A DNA stretch of 64,000 bases from Candidatus Gemmiger excrementigallinarum (lineage in GTDB: Bacteria; Bacillota; Clostridia; Oscillospirales; Ruminococcaceae), in contig DXBP01000049.1 of assembly GCA_019116445.1 (NCBI GenBank), forward strand, positions 78,860-142,859. The letters run 5' to 3'. A model generated the notes under the pieces. The model had not been told where the DNA came from. It saw nothing but the letters and a program-made list of their open reading frames with translations, and did not search any database. Each line of letters starts with the position of its first letter. Within the stretch, counting starts at the first letter, position 1. Shown here in pieces: positions 33,185 to 42,163 of this stretch. A program made the translations under genes and the position numbers.

Positions 33185-34444
33185 ATGAGCAAAGTTCTTG
33201 TCATCGGCTGCGGCGGCGTTGCCAGTGTCGCCATCCACAAGTGCTGCCAGGTCAGCGACGTTTTCACCGAACTGTGCATTGCCAGCCGCACCAAATCCAA
33301 GTGTGACGCCCTGGCCGAAAAACTGGCCCCCACCACCAAAACCAAAATCACCACCGCCCAGGTGGATGCCGACGATGTTGACCAGCTGATCGCCCTCATC
33401 AAGAGCTACCAACCTGACCTGGTCATGAACATCGCCCTGCCCTACCAGGACCTGACCATCATGGACGCCTGCCTGGCCTGCGGCGTCAACTACATGGACA
33501 CCGCCAACTACGAGCCCGAAAACACCGACGACCCCGAGTGGCGCGCCATCTACGAGAAGCGCTGCAAGGAAGCGGGCTTCTCCGCCTACTTCGACTACTC
33601 CTGGCAGTGGGCCTACAAGAAAAAGTTCGAGGACGCCGGCCTCACCGCCCTGCTGGGCTGCGGCTTTGACCCGGGCGTGACCCAGGCTTACTGCGCCTAT
33701 GCCGCCAAGCACGAGTTCGACACCATCGATACCATCGACATTCTGGACTGCAACGGCGGCGACCACGGCTATGCCTTTGCCACCAACTTCAACCCCGAAA
33801 TCAACCTTCGGGAAGTCAGCGCTCCCGGCAGCTACATGGAAAACGGCCGCTGGGTGGAGATCCCGGCCATGAGCATCAAGCGGGAATACGACTTTGACCA
33901 GGTGGGCAAAAAGGATATGTACCTGCTCCACCACGAGGAGATCGAGTCCCTGGGCAAGAACTTCCCCGATGTCAAGCGCATCCGCTTCTTCATGACCTTC
34001 GGCCAGAGCTATCTGGACCACATGCGCTGCCTGGAGGATGTGGGTATGCTCTCCACCACCCCCATCAACTACAACGGCCAGGAGATCGTCCCCATCCAGT
34101 TCCTCAAAGCCTTGCTGCCCGACCCGGCCAGCCTGGGCCCCCGCACCAAGGGCAAGACCAACATCGGCTGCATCTTCACCGGCACCAAGGACGGCCAGCC
34201 CAAGACCTACTACATCTATAACGTCTGCGACCACCAGGAATGCTACCGTGAGGTGGGCAGCCAGGCCATCAGCTACACCACCGGCGTGCCGGCCATGTGC
34301 GGCGCCCTGATGATGCTCACCGGCCAGTGGACCAAGCCCGGCGTCTACACCGTGGAGGAGTTCAACCCCGATCCGTTCCTGGATGCGCTGGATAAGTACG
34401 GCCTGCCCCGCAGCGAGAACCGCGCCCCGGCGCTGGTGGACTGA
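33185..34444 (+). CDS. Carboxynorspermidine synthase (saccharopine dehydrogenase family, CASDH)
   Basis: 419 residues. A Rossmann NAD(P) site at the very N-terminus (VLVIGCGGVASVAIHKC) and the saccharopine-dehydrogenase fold continue with DTANYEPEN and GCGFDPGVTQAYCAYA. Next to nspC this is CASDH, which condenses aspartate semialdehyde with putrescine (or diaminopropane) reductively to carboxyspermidine (or carboxynorspermidine). The start at 33185 follows AAAAAGGAG. It overlaps nspC by one base. The pair gives spermidine without decarboxylated SAM. Confidence 0.92.
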   Translation: MSKVLVIGCGGVASVAIHKCCQVSDVFTELCIASRTKSKCDALAEKLAPTTKTKITTAQVDADDVDQLIALIKSYQPDLVMNIALPYQDLTIMDACLACGVNYMDTANYEPENTDDPEWRAIYEKRCKEAGFSAYFDYSWQWAYKKKFEDAGLTALLGCGFDPGVTQAYCAYAAKHEFDTIDTIDILDCNGGDHGYAFATNFNPEINLREVSAPGSYMENGRWVEIPAMSIKREYDFDQVGKKDMYLLHHEEIESLGKNFPDVKRIRFFMTFGQSYLDHMRCLEDVGMLSTTPINYNGQEIVPIQFLKALLPDPASLGPRTKGKTNIGCIFTGTKDGQPKTYYIYNVCDHQECYREVGSQAISYTTGVPAMCGALMMLTGQWTKPGVYTVEEFNPDPFLDALDKYGLPRSENRAPALVD

Positions 34445-35652
34445 TGTCCGCCGTGGATACCCGCCCGCCCTTTGCGGCCATCGGCGGCAGGGTGCCCGGG
34501 GAATGGGCGAACCTGCCCACCCCCTGCTACCTGCTGGACGAAGGGGCGCTGGCCCGCAACGCCGAGATTCTGGGCGAACTGGCCCGGCGCACCGGCTGCA
34601 AGGTGCTGCTGGCGCAAAAGGCTTTCAGCAACTACGACCTGTACCCCATTCTGGCCCCCCATCTGGCGGGCACCGAGGCCAGCGGCCTGTATGAGGCGCG
34701 CCTGGGTGCCGAGGAAATGCCCGAGGGAGAGGTCCACGTTTTCTGCGCCGCCTACCGGGACGACGAGATGGAGGAACTGCTGCGCTGGGCCGACCACATC
34801 GTGTTCAACTCCCCGGCCCAGCTGGGCAAGTTCGGCCCCGCCGCCAAGGCTGCGGGCAAAAGCGTGGGCCTGCGGGTGAACCCCGAGTGCTCCACCCAGG
34901 AAGGCCATGCCATCTATGATCCCTGCGCCCCCGGCAGCCGCCTGGGCACCACCCGCGCCCAGTGGGACGCCGCGGTGGCCCAAAACCCGGCCCTGCCGGA
35001 ACTTTTGGACGGGCTGCACTTCCATACCCTGTGCGAGCAGGATTCCGACGCCCTGGAGGTAACGCTGGACGCGGTGGCCGCCAAATTCGGTGACCTGCTG
35101 CCCGCCATGAAGTGGCTCAACATGGGCGGCGGGCACCATATCACCCGCCCGGGGTACGATATTGCCACCCTGGAACGCTGCATCGCCCGGGCCCAGGCCG
35201 ACTGGGGCGTGACGGTGTACCTGGAACCGGGGGAGGCCTGTGCCCTCAACGCCGGGTTCCTGCTGACCCGGGTGCTGGATGTGGTGCATAACGGCGATAC
35301 CACGGTGGCCATTCTGGACGCCAGTGCCGCCTGCCACATGCCGGACGTCATCGAGATGCCCTATCGTCCGCCGCTGCTGTTTGCCGCCGACGCGGGGGAA
35401 AAGCCCTGCACCGTGCGGCTGGCGGGCCCCACCTGCCTGGCGGGGGATGTGATCGGGGATTACAGCTTTGACGCGGAACCCCAGCCCGGCGACCTGCTGG
35501 TCTTCGGGGATATGGCGATTTATACCACCTGCAAGAACAACACCTTCAACGGTATGCCGCTGCCCGCCATTCTGGCCCGGGCCGCCGACGGCAGCTGCCG
35601 GGTGCTGAAGGAATTCGGCTACCGGGATTTCAAAGTCCGTCTGGGGCACTGA
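34444..35652 (+). CDS. nspC: Carboxynorspermidine/carboxyspermidine decarboxylase
   Basis: 402 residues, PLP-dependent alanine-racemase-fold decarboxylase related to DAP decarboxylase. The PLP lysine is in KVLLAQKAFSNYD (about residue 59). LHFHTLCEQ, MGGGHHITR and EPGEACA are further cofactor-site motifs. It removes the carboxyl group from carboxyspermidine to give spermidine. The TGATG overlap with the CASDH gene means coupled translation. All family hallmarks appear intact. Confidence 0.95.
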   Translation: MSAVDTRPPFAAIGGRVPGEWANLPTPCYLLDEGALARNAEILGELARRTGCKVLLAQKAFSNYDLYPILAPHLAGTEASGLYEARLGAEEMPEGEVHVFCAAYRDDEMEELLRWADHIVFNSPAQLGKFGPAAKAAGKSVGLRVNPECSTQEGHAIYDPCAPGSRLGTTRAQWDAAVAQNPALPELLDGLHFHTLCEQDSDALEVTLDAVAAKFGDLLPAMKWLNMGGGHHITRPGYDIATLERCIARAQADWGVTVYLEPGEACALNAGFLLTRVLDVVHNGDTTVAILDASAACHMPDVIEMPYRPPLLFAADAGEKPCTVRLAGPTCLAGDVIGDYSFDAEPQPGDLLVFGDMAIYTTCKNNTFNGMPLPAILARAADGSCRVLKEFGYRDFKVRLGH

Positions 35653-35715
35653 AACCGTGTATCGTTTCTTCTCTGTTGGGGCATACTACCCCAAAAAGGG
35701 AAGGAGAGTGTAGGT

Positions 35716-36150
35716 ATGATCGAACCGGATACCATCAAACTGCTGCGGGAATGTGACGCCGGGGTGGCCATGGGCCTTTCGGCCATCGACCAGGTGATGG
35801 ACACGGCCAAAAGCCAGTCCCTGCGGGACGCGCTGGCCCGCTGCCGCACCGAACACCAGCAGCTGCAAAACGAGATCGTCACGGCGCTGCACGATTTTCA
35901 CGACGAGGGCAAGGAACCCAACCCCATTGCCCAGGGTATGTCCTGGATCAAGACCGGGGCCATGCTCACCATGAACGAGAGCGACGCCACCATCGCCGAC
36001 CTCATCACCGATGGCTGCAACATGGGGGTCAAATCCCTGAACCGCTACCTGAACCAGTACGAAGCCGCCAGCGAGGACGCCAAGGACATTACCAAGCGCC
36101 TCATCGCCCTGGAGGAAAAACTGGCCGAGGATATTCGCCGCTTTTTGTAA
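35716..36150 (+). CDS. Small all-helical protein of unknown function
   Basis: 144 residues, predicted by eye to be almost entirely helical with about four amphipathic helices, rich in Asp, Glu and Lys, and without a signal or membrane segment. The look is that of a four-helix bundle (ferritin-like or DUF2383-like), but I cannot place it firmly. GGCATACTACC and AAGGAGAG precede the start. It lies 63 nt after nspC with no terminator between, and a strong terminator follows, so it is probably the last gene of the polyamine operon. Confidence 0.7.
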   Translation: MIEPDTIKLLRECDAGVAMGLSAIDQVMDTAKSQSLRDALARCRTEHQQLQNEIVTALHDFHDEGKEPNPIAQGMSWIKTGAMLTMNESDATIADLITDGCNMGVKSLNRYLNQYEAASEDAKDITKRLIALEEKLAEDIRRFL

Positions 36151-36165
36151 CGGCACAAACACAGC

Positions 36166-36203
36166 ACCGCCCGCCCGGAAATACCCGGGCGGGCGGTTTT
36201 TTT
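36166..36203 (+). terminator. Terminator of the polyamine operon
   Basis: ACCGCCCGCCCGG / CCGGGCGGGCGGT stem followed by seven T. Confidence 0.92.
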
Positions 36204-36248
36204 GCTGCGGAGCGGTGGAAAACAAACCGGCACCTCTCCGGGAGTTCC

Positions 36249-36269
36249 TGCATGGAAACGTGGAAAATT
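36249..36269 (+). repeat. TGCATGGAA repeat, copy 1 (candidate recombinase site)
   Basis: The motif TGCATGGAAA followed by a second GGAAAATT lies upstream of the recombinase gene. A short copy (TGCATGGAA, 36315-36323) spans the recombinase start codon, and a long copy lies at 36925-36946. Confidence 0.4.
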
Positions 36270-36317
36270 ATACAATTATAGCGAAGAAGATTTCACTTTT
36301 TGGCAGGAGGGTTTTGC

Positions 36318-36914
36318 ATGGAATCGATGGTTTATGGGTATGTGCGTGTTTCCACCAAAGAACAGTGCGAGGACCGGCAGCTGATTGCGCTGCGGGAGTT
36401 CCCGGTTGCGGAGAACCATATTTTTATGGACAAACTCAGCGGCAAGGACTTCAACCGGCCGCAGTACCAGAAGCTGATCCGGCGGCTGAAACCCCATGAC
36501 ATTCTGGTGGTGAAGTCCATCGACCGGCTGGGGCGCAATTACGATGAAATTCTGGACCAATGGCGGGTGATCACCAAAAGCAGGCAAGCGGATATTGTGG
36601 TGCTGGATATGCCGCTGCTGGATACCCGCCAGACGGGCCGGGACCTGACGGGGACCTTTGTGGCGGACTTGGTATTGCAGATATTGTCGTATGTAGCGCA
36701 GACCGAGCGGGAAAATATCCGCCAGCGCCAGCAGGAGGGCATCGCGGCGGCGCGGCTGCGAGGGGTGCGGTTCGGGCGGCCGCGCAAGCAGGTGCCGGCG
36801 GAATTTGAGTGGGTCCGGCAGCAGTGGGAGCAGGGACGCATCACTTCACGGCAGGCGGCACGGCAGCTTGGCGTGGCGCAGGACACGTTTTTGCGCTGGG
36901 CGCACGGAAAATAA
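36318..36914 (+). CDS. Serine recombinase (resolvase/invertase family)
   Basis: 198 residues starting MESMVYGYVRVSTKEQ, with the nucleophile Ser in VRVSTKEQ (about residue 12) and the arginine-containing motif SIDRLGRNYDEI (about 70). A long E helix (about 105-135) precedes a C-terminal helix-turn-helix (ITSRQAARQLGVAQDTFLRW, about 175-194). This is the size and layout of Hin/Tn3-type resolvases that cut DNA at short paired sites. GGAGGGTTTTGC fixes the start. It stands directly upstream of a large surface-protein gene, and TGCATGGAA repeats flank it. Confidence 0.92.
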   Translation: MESMVYGYVRVSTKEQCEDRQLIALREFPVAENHIFMDKLSGKDFNRPQYQKLIRRLKPHDILVVKSIDRLGRNYDEILDQWRVITKSRQADIVVLDMPLLDTRQTGRDLTGTFVADLVLQILSYVAQTERENIRQRQQEGIAAARLRGVRFGRPRKQVPAEFEWVRQQWEQGRITSRQAARQLGVAQDTFLRWAHGK

Positions 36915-36924
36915 GTCGAAATTC

Positions 36925-36946
36925 TGCATGGAAAAACTAGGAAATT
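36925..36946 (+). repeat. TGCATGGAA repeat, copy 3 (candidate recombinase site)
   Basis: TGCATGGAAAA followed by GGAAATT, just after the recombinase stop codon. It matches copy 1 in direct orientation over about 21 positions with a few differences. Confidence 0.4.
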
Positions 36947-36969
36947 CCGTTCGATGCCCAGATACATAA

Positions 36970-36994
36970 TTTGTGCCTTTTTTTGGCACAAATC
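36970..36994. repeat. Perfect 9-bp inverted repeat between recombinase and surface-protein gene
   Basis: ATTTGTGCC, seven T, GGCACAAAT. No U run follows on either strand, so it is more likely an operator or RNA element than a terminator. A second weaker hairpin, CGAAACC / GGTTTTG, with CGTTTTTT a few bases later (about 37010-37036) could end the recombinase transcript. Confidence 0.4.
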
Positions 36995-37113
36995 ACACGC
37001 TGCGAAGACGAAACCAAGGGGTTTTGGAATCGTTTTTTATTATACGACATAAGAACGATATTGTCTGCCTTTTCGCTCGCGAAGGAAGTCGCAATATGTG
37101 AAGAGGAGGACGT

Positions 37114-40100
37114 ATGAAACGCTTATTTTCCACCATCACAGCGTTGGCTATGGCGGCTTCGCTCTGTATGAGCGCGCTGCCGGTCTATGCTGTGGACGAA
37201 ACAGCGGAAACGCCGGTGTGCACCTGCACGGAGCTGTGCACCGAAGGCACCGTGAATGACACTTGCCCGGTATGTGCCGAGGATTTGACCCAGTGCGCGG
37301 GCAAAGCGGCCGAAACCCCGGCGGATTCCGAAGGCGAACCCGAAGCGGAAACGCCGGTGTGCACCTGCACGGAGCTGTGCACCGAAGGTGCCGTGAATGA
37401 GGCCTGCCCGGTATGCGCCGAGGATTCTGCCCGGTGCGCGGGCAAAGCGGCCGAAACCCCGGCGGATTCCGAAGGTGAACCCGAAGCGGAAACGCCGGTG
37501 TGTACCTGCACGGAACTGTGCACCGAAGGTGCCGTGAATGATGCTTGCCCGGTGTGTGCCGAGGACCTGACTCAGTGCGCGGGCAAGGCGGCGGAACCCG
37601 AAGAGAAACCGGAAGGACCGGAAACCCCGCAGGCCCCGGAAACTTCCGAAGAACAGGCGCCCTCCAACGGGAGCAATACCCCGGTCGCTTTGTCAACCGA
37701 TGGGGAACACGGAACGCACGAGGGGTATACCCCGTTGAATCAGGCTGCACTGGATGCAATGCTTGGTGAAGACGGTTATATCCTTCCCGAAGGCAGCTAT
37801 TACCTGGATGGGAACGTGAGCCTGGGACAATATGAAGTGGCAAATAAAACTGCCCATATCCTAAAAATTGAGGGCAACGTGACTCTTTGCCTTAACGGAA
37901 ACGTACTGAATCTGATGGAAAACCACATCGAGGTACTGGGCGCGGACAGCAGCCTGATAATCCAGGATTGCCAGCCGGGTGTGGTGCATAAGTTCCGGGA
38001 TTTGATGACCACAGGTAGTATTTCTACAGATGAATATGTGGGGACAGGCAAAGAGCAGGATTTGGGCTGGACATTGGATGAGGAGAGCGGGACCTGCATA
38101 GTAAATGGTGGTGTTATTACCAATGGTGACCGTTCGGATGAGATTGCGCCGACTGGAGACCCGGAAAACGTTGGCAAAGGCGGCGCTATCTATGTGGTAG
38201 ATGGCAGTCTGACCCTGGAATCTGGCAATATTGCAGGTAACCGTGCAGGATTTTCACCGGAAGAAGCTTCTGTTACACCAGTGGATGGTTACGGTGGCGC
38301 AGTATATGTAAAAAATGGTTCTTTCACGATGGTGGGAGGAAGAATCACAGGCAATGCTACACCGGGATGGATTTACAGTATAGGTTTGGGTGGAGGCGTC
38401 TGCTTAGATGGAAGTACCTTCACTTTGGAACAGGGGACAATAGATTACAACTTTGCATATGGAGACCGGGGCTCCGGTGGCGGTGTTTTTTTAACGAACG
38501 GAAGTGACGCCGATCTGAAGGGTGGTAGCATATGTAATAATGATAGTTCTTTGGGCGGTGGTATAAACTTAACAGAAAGTAATGCGATTCTCTATGAAGG
38601 GTGTTTTATTAAGGAAAATTATGGTGCAAATGGAGCCGGTGGTGTTGCCTTATATCAAAGTACATTGACAATGTATGGTGGTGCCATCGACAAAAATGAG
38701 AATGGTGCTTACTCTACAGGGGGAGTGGGGATATATAACCAAAGTGTTTTTGAAATGCACGGAGGTTCTATCAGCAAAAACGAAGGCGGCATGAGTGGCG
38801 GCGTTTATGTGTCGCTTAGCCAATTCACGATGTTTGAAGGGCTAATTGATAAGAATCAAAGCCAACGCAATGCCGGTGGTGTAAGTGTGTACTCTGGTCA
38901 GTTTGTTATGAAAGGGGGAACGATATCAAATAACCACGCTGAATATCAGACTGGTACATATGCTGGCGGTGTAAGTATAGAAAGACAAGGAACGTTTGTG
39001 ATGGAACAGGGAACAATTACAAACAACAGTTCTACTAACACCGGCGGCTTGTATAACATGGGAACCACAACCCTGAAAGGCGGTACAATCTCCAACAATT
39101 CGGGAACATGGGTAGGAGGAATTAAGACCATTGGTACACTTAATCTGCAAGGTGGTCAAATATTCGGTAACAAATCCTCAGCAAAGGGTTCCGGCGCCAG
39201 CAAAACTTTTGCAAATGGTATACTAGTAGATAGTAGTGGGAAAATGAGCCTGAGCGGCGCCCCGCAGATCGATTCCGCCGATGATGTGGCGCTGTACATT
39301 GCAGACGCTGCCGCTCCTGACGCGGAAAGAAACAGCTACATCAATGTAGAAGCTGCCTACACCGGCAGTAATACCAGTCCGGCTACCATTACGCCGGTAC
39401 TGAATGGCAGAACCCCCACCTGGCTGGAAGAACCCTCTGCCGCCACCGGCACCAAACTGGTCGTCTTTACCGATGCCGCAGGCGGCGAGTCCGCGGCAGC
39501 GGCCGCCGATACGGCAAAATGGTTTGCGCCCAGCGCCGCTATGCTGGAACAGGAACGCACCCTGGAAGTGGGCCAGAGCCATCCCCAAAAAACCTGGCTC
39601 ACCTTTGTCAAATACGCCGACATTGCCCCCGCGGGCATGACCATCTATGTGGGCGGTCAGGGCTACACCGGCGTGGTGGATGACTCCGGCACCACTGTGG
39701 GGACCAGCAATGGCTTCCCGGTGCCCGGCTTTACGGTCAATATTCCCGGCGTAACCAGCATCGAGGCGGGTGAACTCGGCTTGCAGTACAAAAAGGACGA
39801 AACCACCATGCAGTGGGACGCCCAACTGTACGGTACCGGTGCAACGAAGGTCTATCGGTTTGCACCGGATGAAAACACCGGCAACACCCAGGTGCGCATC
39901 CAGTTCCTGCACCAGGTGGGCGACGAGCAGGTCGTGGTAGACAGCGATGATTTTGTGGTCACCGATTATCTGAACGAAACCCTGGGTATGCGGGTCTACG
40001 GCGAAAGCATCGAGCAGGACTATGTGACCCTGCAATACAATGGCAGAGCCTATTACCTGCGTACCGCCGACTCGCAGATGACCGTGCGCAGCACCACCGA

Positions 40101-41265
40101 CCATGTCCAGTACGGTGCACTGACGAATGACGGCAGTGCGGTCGCCAAGGACGCCCCCGGCGTGGTCGCGCAGTCCGGCACTACCTACACCATCAACGAC
40201 AGCAACGTGCAGGTGGCGGATACCTCCGGTGTGGCGCTGCTCTTTGACAATATCATCGAGAACAACACCAATAAGGAAAACAAGTCCAATACCCAGCTTC
40301 TGCGGGAACGGGCCGATGAAGTCCTGGCAGAGGTGGAAACTCCCAACCTGGATGAAGGCACATACCGTCACTACGAGTGCAAGTATCTGGACCTGGTGGA
40401 CACCAAAAACGGCAATGCCTGGGTCAAGGCCAGCCAGGGTGTAACGGTATACTGGCCGCTGCCCGAAGGCACCGATGCCAGCACCAAATTCGAACTGCTG
40501 CATTTTACCGATATGCACCGCGACATGGGTGTATCCCAGATCGAAAACAAGATCGACACCTGCATAGTAGAGCGGGAAAGCGTAACGGTAGAAGGAGATC
40601 ACATCACCTTTGAAACGGACGGTTTCTCCCCCTACGTGCTGGTATGGCAGACCAATACCTCTTCCAGCCAGGGCGATCTGGTGGTTTCCAAAACGGTGGC
40701 GGGCAGTCAGGGCGAAACCGACCGCCTGTTCAACTTTACCGTGACCCTGAGCGGCAGCACCCTCAACGGCTGGTACGGCGGTATGGAATTCAAGAACGGT
40801 GTGGCGACCTTCCAGCTGCCCCATAATGGCCGCATCATGGCCGAGGGGCTGCCGGCAGGCATCACCTACACGGTCACCGAAACCGAGGCCGGCCAGGATG
40901 GCTACGTCACAACGGTGGCGGATAACAACGCCACCGGCCGCATTGCAGCGGATGGCGTCACCAACGTGGCCTTTGTGAATACCAAAGAGGAAACGACGGA
41001 ACCTGTACCTTCCCCGGACCCCGGCGAAACCCCGGACAATGGTTCCAACAACGGGTCGGATTCCGGCTCCAACACCCCTGCCAAGACCCCGGCCCCGGCA
41101 CAGAATGTTTCTGCCGCCGCGGCACCCGCGGCCCAGGCAGCGGCTGCGGTGATTCCCCAAACCGGCGATGACAGCCAGCCCCTGATGTGGGTGGTGCTGG
41201 CCGCAGGTTCGCTGGGCCTGTTGGCGGTGCTGCTGGCCGCCAAACGCCGCCGCACAGACAAATAA
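37114..41265 (+). CDS. Large cell-wall-anchored surface protein with Cys-rich repeats and beta-helix
   Basis: 1,383 residues. It has a signal peptide (about 1-28) and three tandem 47-residue Cys-rich repeats (about 33-160; VCTCTELCTEG, CPVCAED). A right-handed parallel beta-helix follows (about 340-710), built of GGxI-xN and GGVYV rungs. Next come about 500 residues of Ig-like or collagen-binding-like sheets and a SpaA-type prealbumin domain (about 1190-1290; GDLVVSKTVAG, YTVTETEAGQDGY). A Pro/Ser linker and a sortase signal close it: IPQTG, hydrophobic helix, AAKRRRTDK. It is covalently wall-linked and likely binds host or dietary glycans. The DNA for the beta-helix is clearly AT-richer than both ends. 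GAGGAGGACGT precedes the start. Confidence 0.92.
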   Translation: MKRLFSTITALAMAASLCMSALPVYAVDETAETPVCTCTELCTEGTVNDTCPVCAEDLTQCAGKAAETPADSEGEPEAETPVCTCTELCTEGAVNEACPVCAEDSARCAGKAAETPADSEGEPEAETPVCTCTELCTEGAVNDACPVCAEDLTQCAGKAAEPEEKPEGPETPQAPETSEEQAPSNGSNTPVALSTDGEHGTHEGYTPLNQAALDAMLGEDGYILPEGSYYLDGNVSLGQYEVANKTAHILKIEGNVTLCLNGNVLNLMENHIEVLGADSSLIIQDCQPGVVHKFRDLMTTGSISTDEYVGTGKEQDLGWTLDEESGTCIVNGGVITNGDRSDEIAPTGDPENVGKGGAIYVVDGSLTLESGNIAGNRAGFSPEEASVTPVDGYGGAVYVKNGSFTMVGGRITGNATPGWIYSIGLGGGVCLDGSTFTLEQGTIDYNFAYGDRGSGGGVFLTNGSDADLKGGSICNNDSSLGGGINLTESNAILYEGCFIKENYGANGAGGVALYQSTLTMYGGAIDKNENGAYSTGGVGIYNQSVFEMHGGSISKNEGGMSGGVYVSLSQFTMFEGLIDKNQSQRNAGGVSVYSGQFVMKGGTISNNHAEYQTGTYAGGVSIERQGTFVMEQGTITNNSSTNTGGLYNMGTTTLKGGTISNNSGTWVGGIKTIGTLNLQGGQIFGNKSSAKGSGASKTFANGILVDSSGKMSLSGAPQIDSADDVALYIADAAAPDAERNSYINVEAAYTGSNTSPATITPVLNGRTPTWLEEPSAATGTKLVVFTDAAGGESAAAAADTAKWFAPSAAMLEQERTLEVGQSHPQKTWLTFVKYADIAPAGMTIYVGGQGYTGVVDDSGTTVGTSNGFPVPGFTVNIPGVTSIEAGELGLQYKKDETTMQWDAQLYGTGATKVYRFAPDENTGNTQVRIQFLHQVGDEQVVVDSDDFVVTDYLNETLGMRVYGESIEQDYVTLQYNGRAYYLRTADSQMTVRSTTDHVQYGALTNDGSAVAKDAPGVVAQSGTTYTINDSNVQVADTSGVALLFDNIIENNTNKENKSNTQLLRERADEVLAEVETPNLDEGTYRHYECKYLDLVDTKNGNAWVKASQGVTVYWPLPEGTDASTKFELLHFTDMHRDMGVSQIENKIDTCIVERESVTVEGDHITFETDGFSPYVLVWQTNTSSSQGDLVVSKTVAGSQGETDRLFNFTVTLSGSTLNGWYGGMEFKNGVATFQLPHNGRIMAEGLPAGITYTVTETEAGQDGYVTTVADNNATGRIAADGVTNVAFVNTKEETTEPVPSPDPGETPDNGSNNGSDSGSNTPAKTPAPAQNVSAAAAPAAQAAAAVIPQTGDDSQPLMWVVLAAGSLGLLAVLLAAKRRRTDK
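37211..37600 (+). repeat. Tandem 141-nt coding repeats
   Basis: Units begin at 37211, 37352 and 37493 (period exactly 141 nt, 47 codons); the third is incomplete. They are nearly identical in sequence, so copy-number change by slippage or recombination would stay in frame. Confidence 0.85.
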
Positions 41266-41307
41266 CAAAAGGATTTGTACCGCGGATAACGGGCATACCC
41301 TGTAACG

Positions 41308-41337
41308 ACCGGCCTCCCTCCAGGGAGGCCGGTTTTT
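41308..41337 (+). terminator. Terminator of the surface-protein gene
   Basis: 12-bp stem ACCGGCCTCCCT / AGGGAGGCCGGT followed by six T. Confidence 0.92.
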
Positions 41338-41379
41338 TGCCGGGCTGGCGCGGCGAGTTGTGGTTTTTTTGTAAAAACC

Positions 41380-41408
41380 TTGTGCGGAAACGGCAAATGC
41401 GGTATAAT
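41380..41408 (+). promoter_or_regulatory. Promoter of the lipoprotein gene
   Basis: TTGTGC (41380-41385), 17-nt spacer, TATAAT (41403-41408). Confidence 0.75.
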
Positions 41409-41458
41409 ACCTTTATATGTCACCCAACTATGATTTCAGCCCATGGAGGTTTGTCGAT

Positions 41459-42073
41459 ATGAAACGTACCCGCACCTGGATCGCTCTGGCGCTGGCCCTG
41501 TGCCTGGCCCTTTCGCTGTCCGCCTGTTCCCCCAAGCAGGCAATGAAAGATTTTGTTGTCAAAGCCGTCACGGTTCTGGGCTTCCGCGAGGAAGGCGCCG
41601 GCGAGGATGAGGAAGCCGCCAAGGTCATGGCCACTGCGGGCGGCGACGTTACCTTCCCCGAAGGATTCGACTCCACCTCCGCCAAGCTGGTCACCCAGGC
41701 GGCGGGGGATACCCTGTACGTGGCCTTCAACGGCATCCAGAACCGCAGTACCGAATACTTTGTCCCCGCTTCGGACAGCATCACCGTTACCGGTTATGCC
41801 ACCACCGAATCCACCAACGAAAACTATCAGGTCTTCAAGGTGGCGATATGGCAGCTCTCCGACGATAAGACGATGACCAGCTATGTGCAGGGTTCCACCA
41901 TCTACTACACCACCGACGGCACCTGCTACAACTACACCATCACCGGTCTGACCCCCGGCAAGCAGTACAAGGTCAACATCAGCTACGATTCCAGCATCTA
42001 CTACATCACCGGCGGCCTGAAGATCCAGGGTCTGGGCAGTGAGGAACTGACCACCGTCGAAGAGGATGCGTAA
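41459..42073 (+). CDS. Hypothetical lipoprotein
   Basis: 204 residues starting MKRTRTWIA with a lipobox LSAC (Cys about 23). The external part looks like one beta-sandwich (fibronectin-III-like pattern ending YNYTITGLTPGKQYKVNISYD), so it may bind a polymer or another surface protein. An upstream in-frame ATG (41417) lacks a ribosome site; GGAGG precedes 41459. It has its own promoter and terminator and no recognisable enzyme motif. Confidence 0.8.
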   Translation: MKRTRTWIALALALCLALSLSACSPKQAMKDFVVKAVTVLGFREEGAGEDEEAAKVMATAGGDVTFPEGFDSTSAKLVTQAAGDTLYVAFNGIQNRSTEYFVPASDSITVTGYATTESTNENYQVFKVAIWQLSDDKTMTSYVQGSTIYYTTDGTCYNYTITGLTPGKQYKVNISYDSSIYYITGGLKIQGLGSEELTTVEEDA

Positions 42074-42095
42074 CACCCAAACAAATGAATACCGT

Positions 42096-42135
42096 GCCGC
42101 CCGTGCCGTCAGTGTAGACGGTGCGGGCGGTTTTG
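42096..42135 (+). terminator. Terminator after the lipoprotein gene
   Basis: GCCGCCCGTGCCGTC / GACGGTGCGGGCGGT hairpin with a 2-nt internal mismatch and TTTT. Confidence 0.85.
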
Positions 42136-42163
42136 TGGCTACAAAGGGAGGAAAAAACAAAGG

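Noticed and set aside
37211-37600. Regular repeats considered as a CRISPR array
   Set aside because: The period is 141 nt with no unique spacers, and the repeats are in frame inside the surface-protein gene. No CRISPR array or cas gene was seen anywhere in the window.
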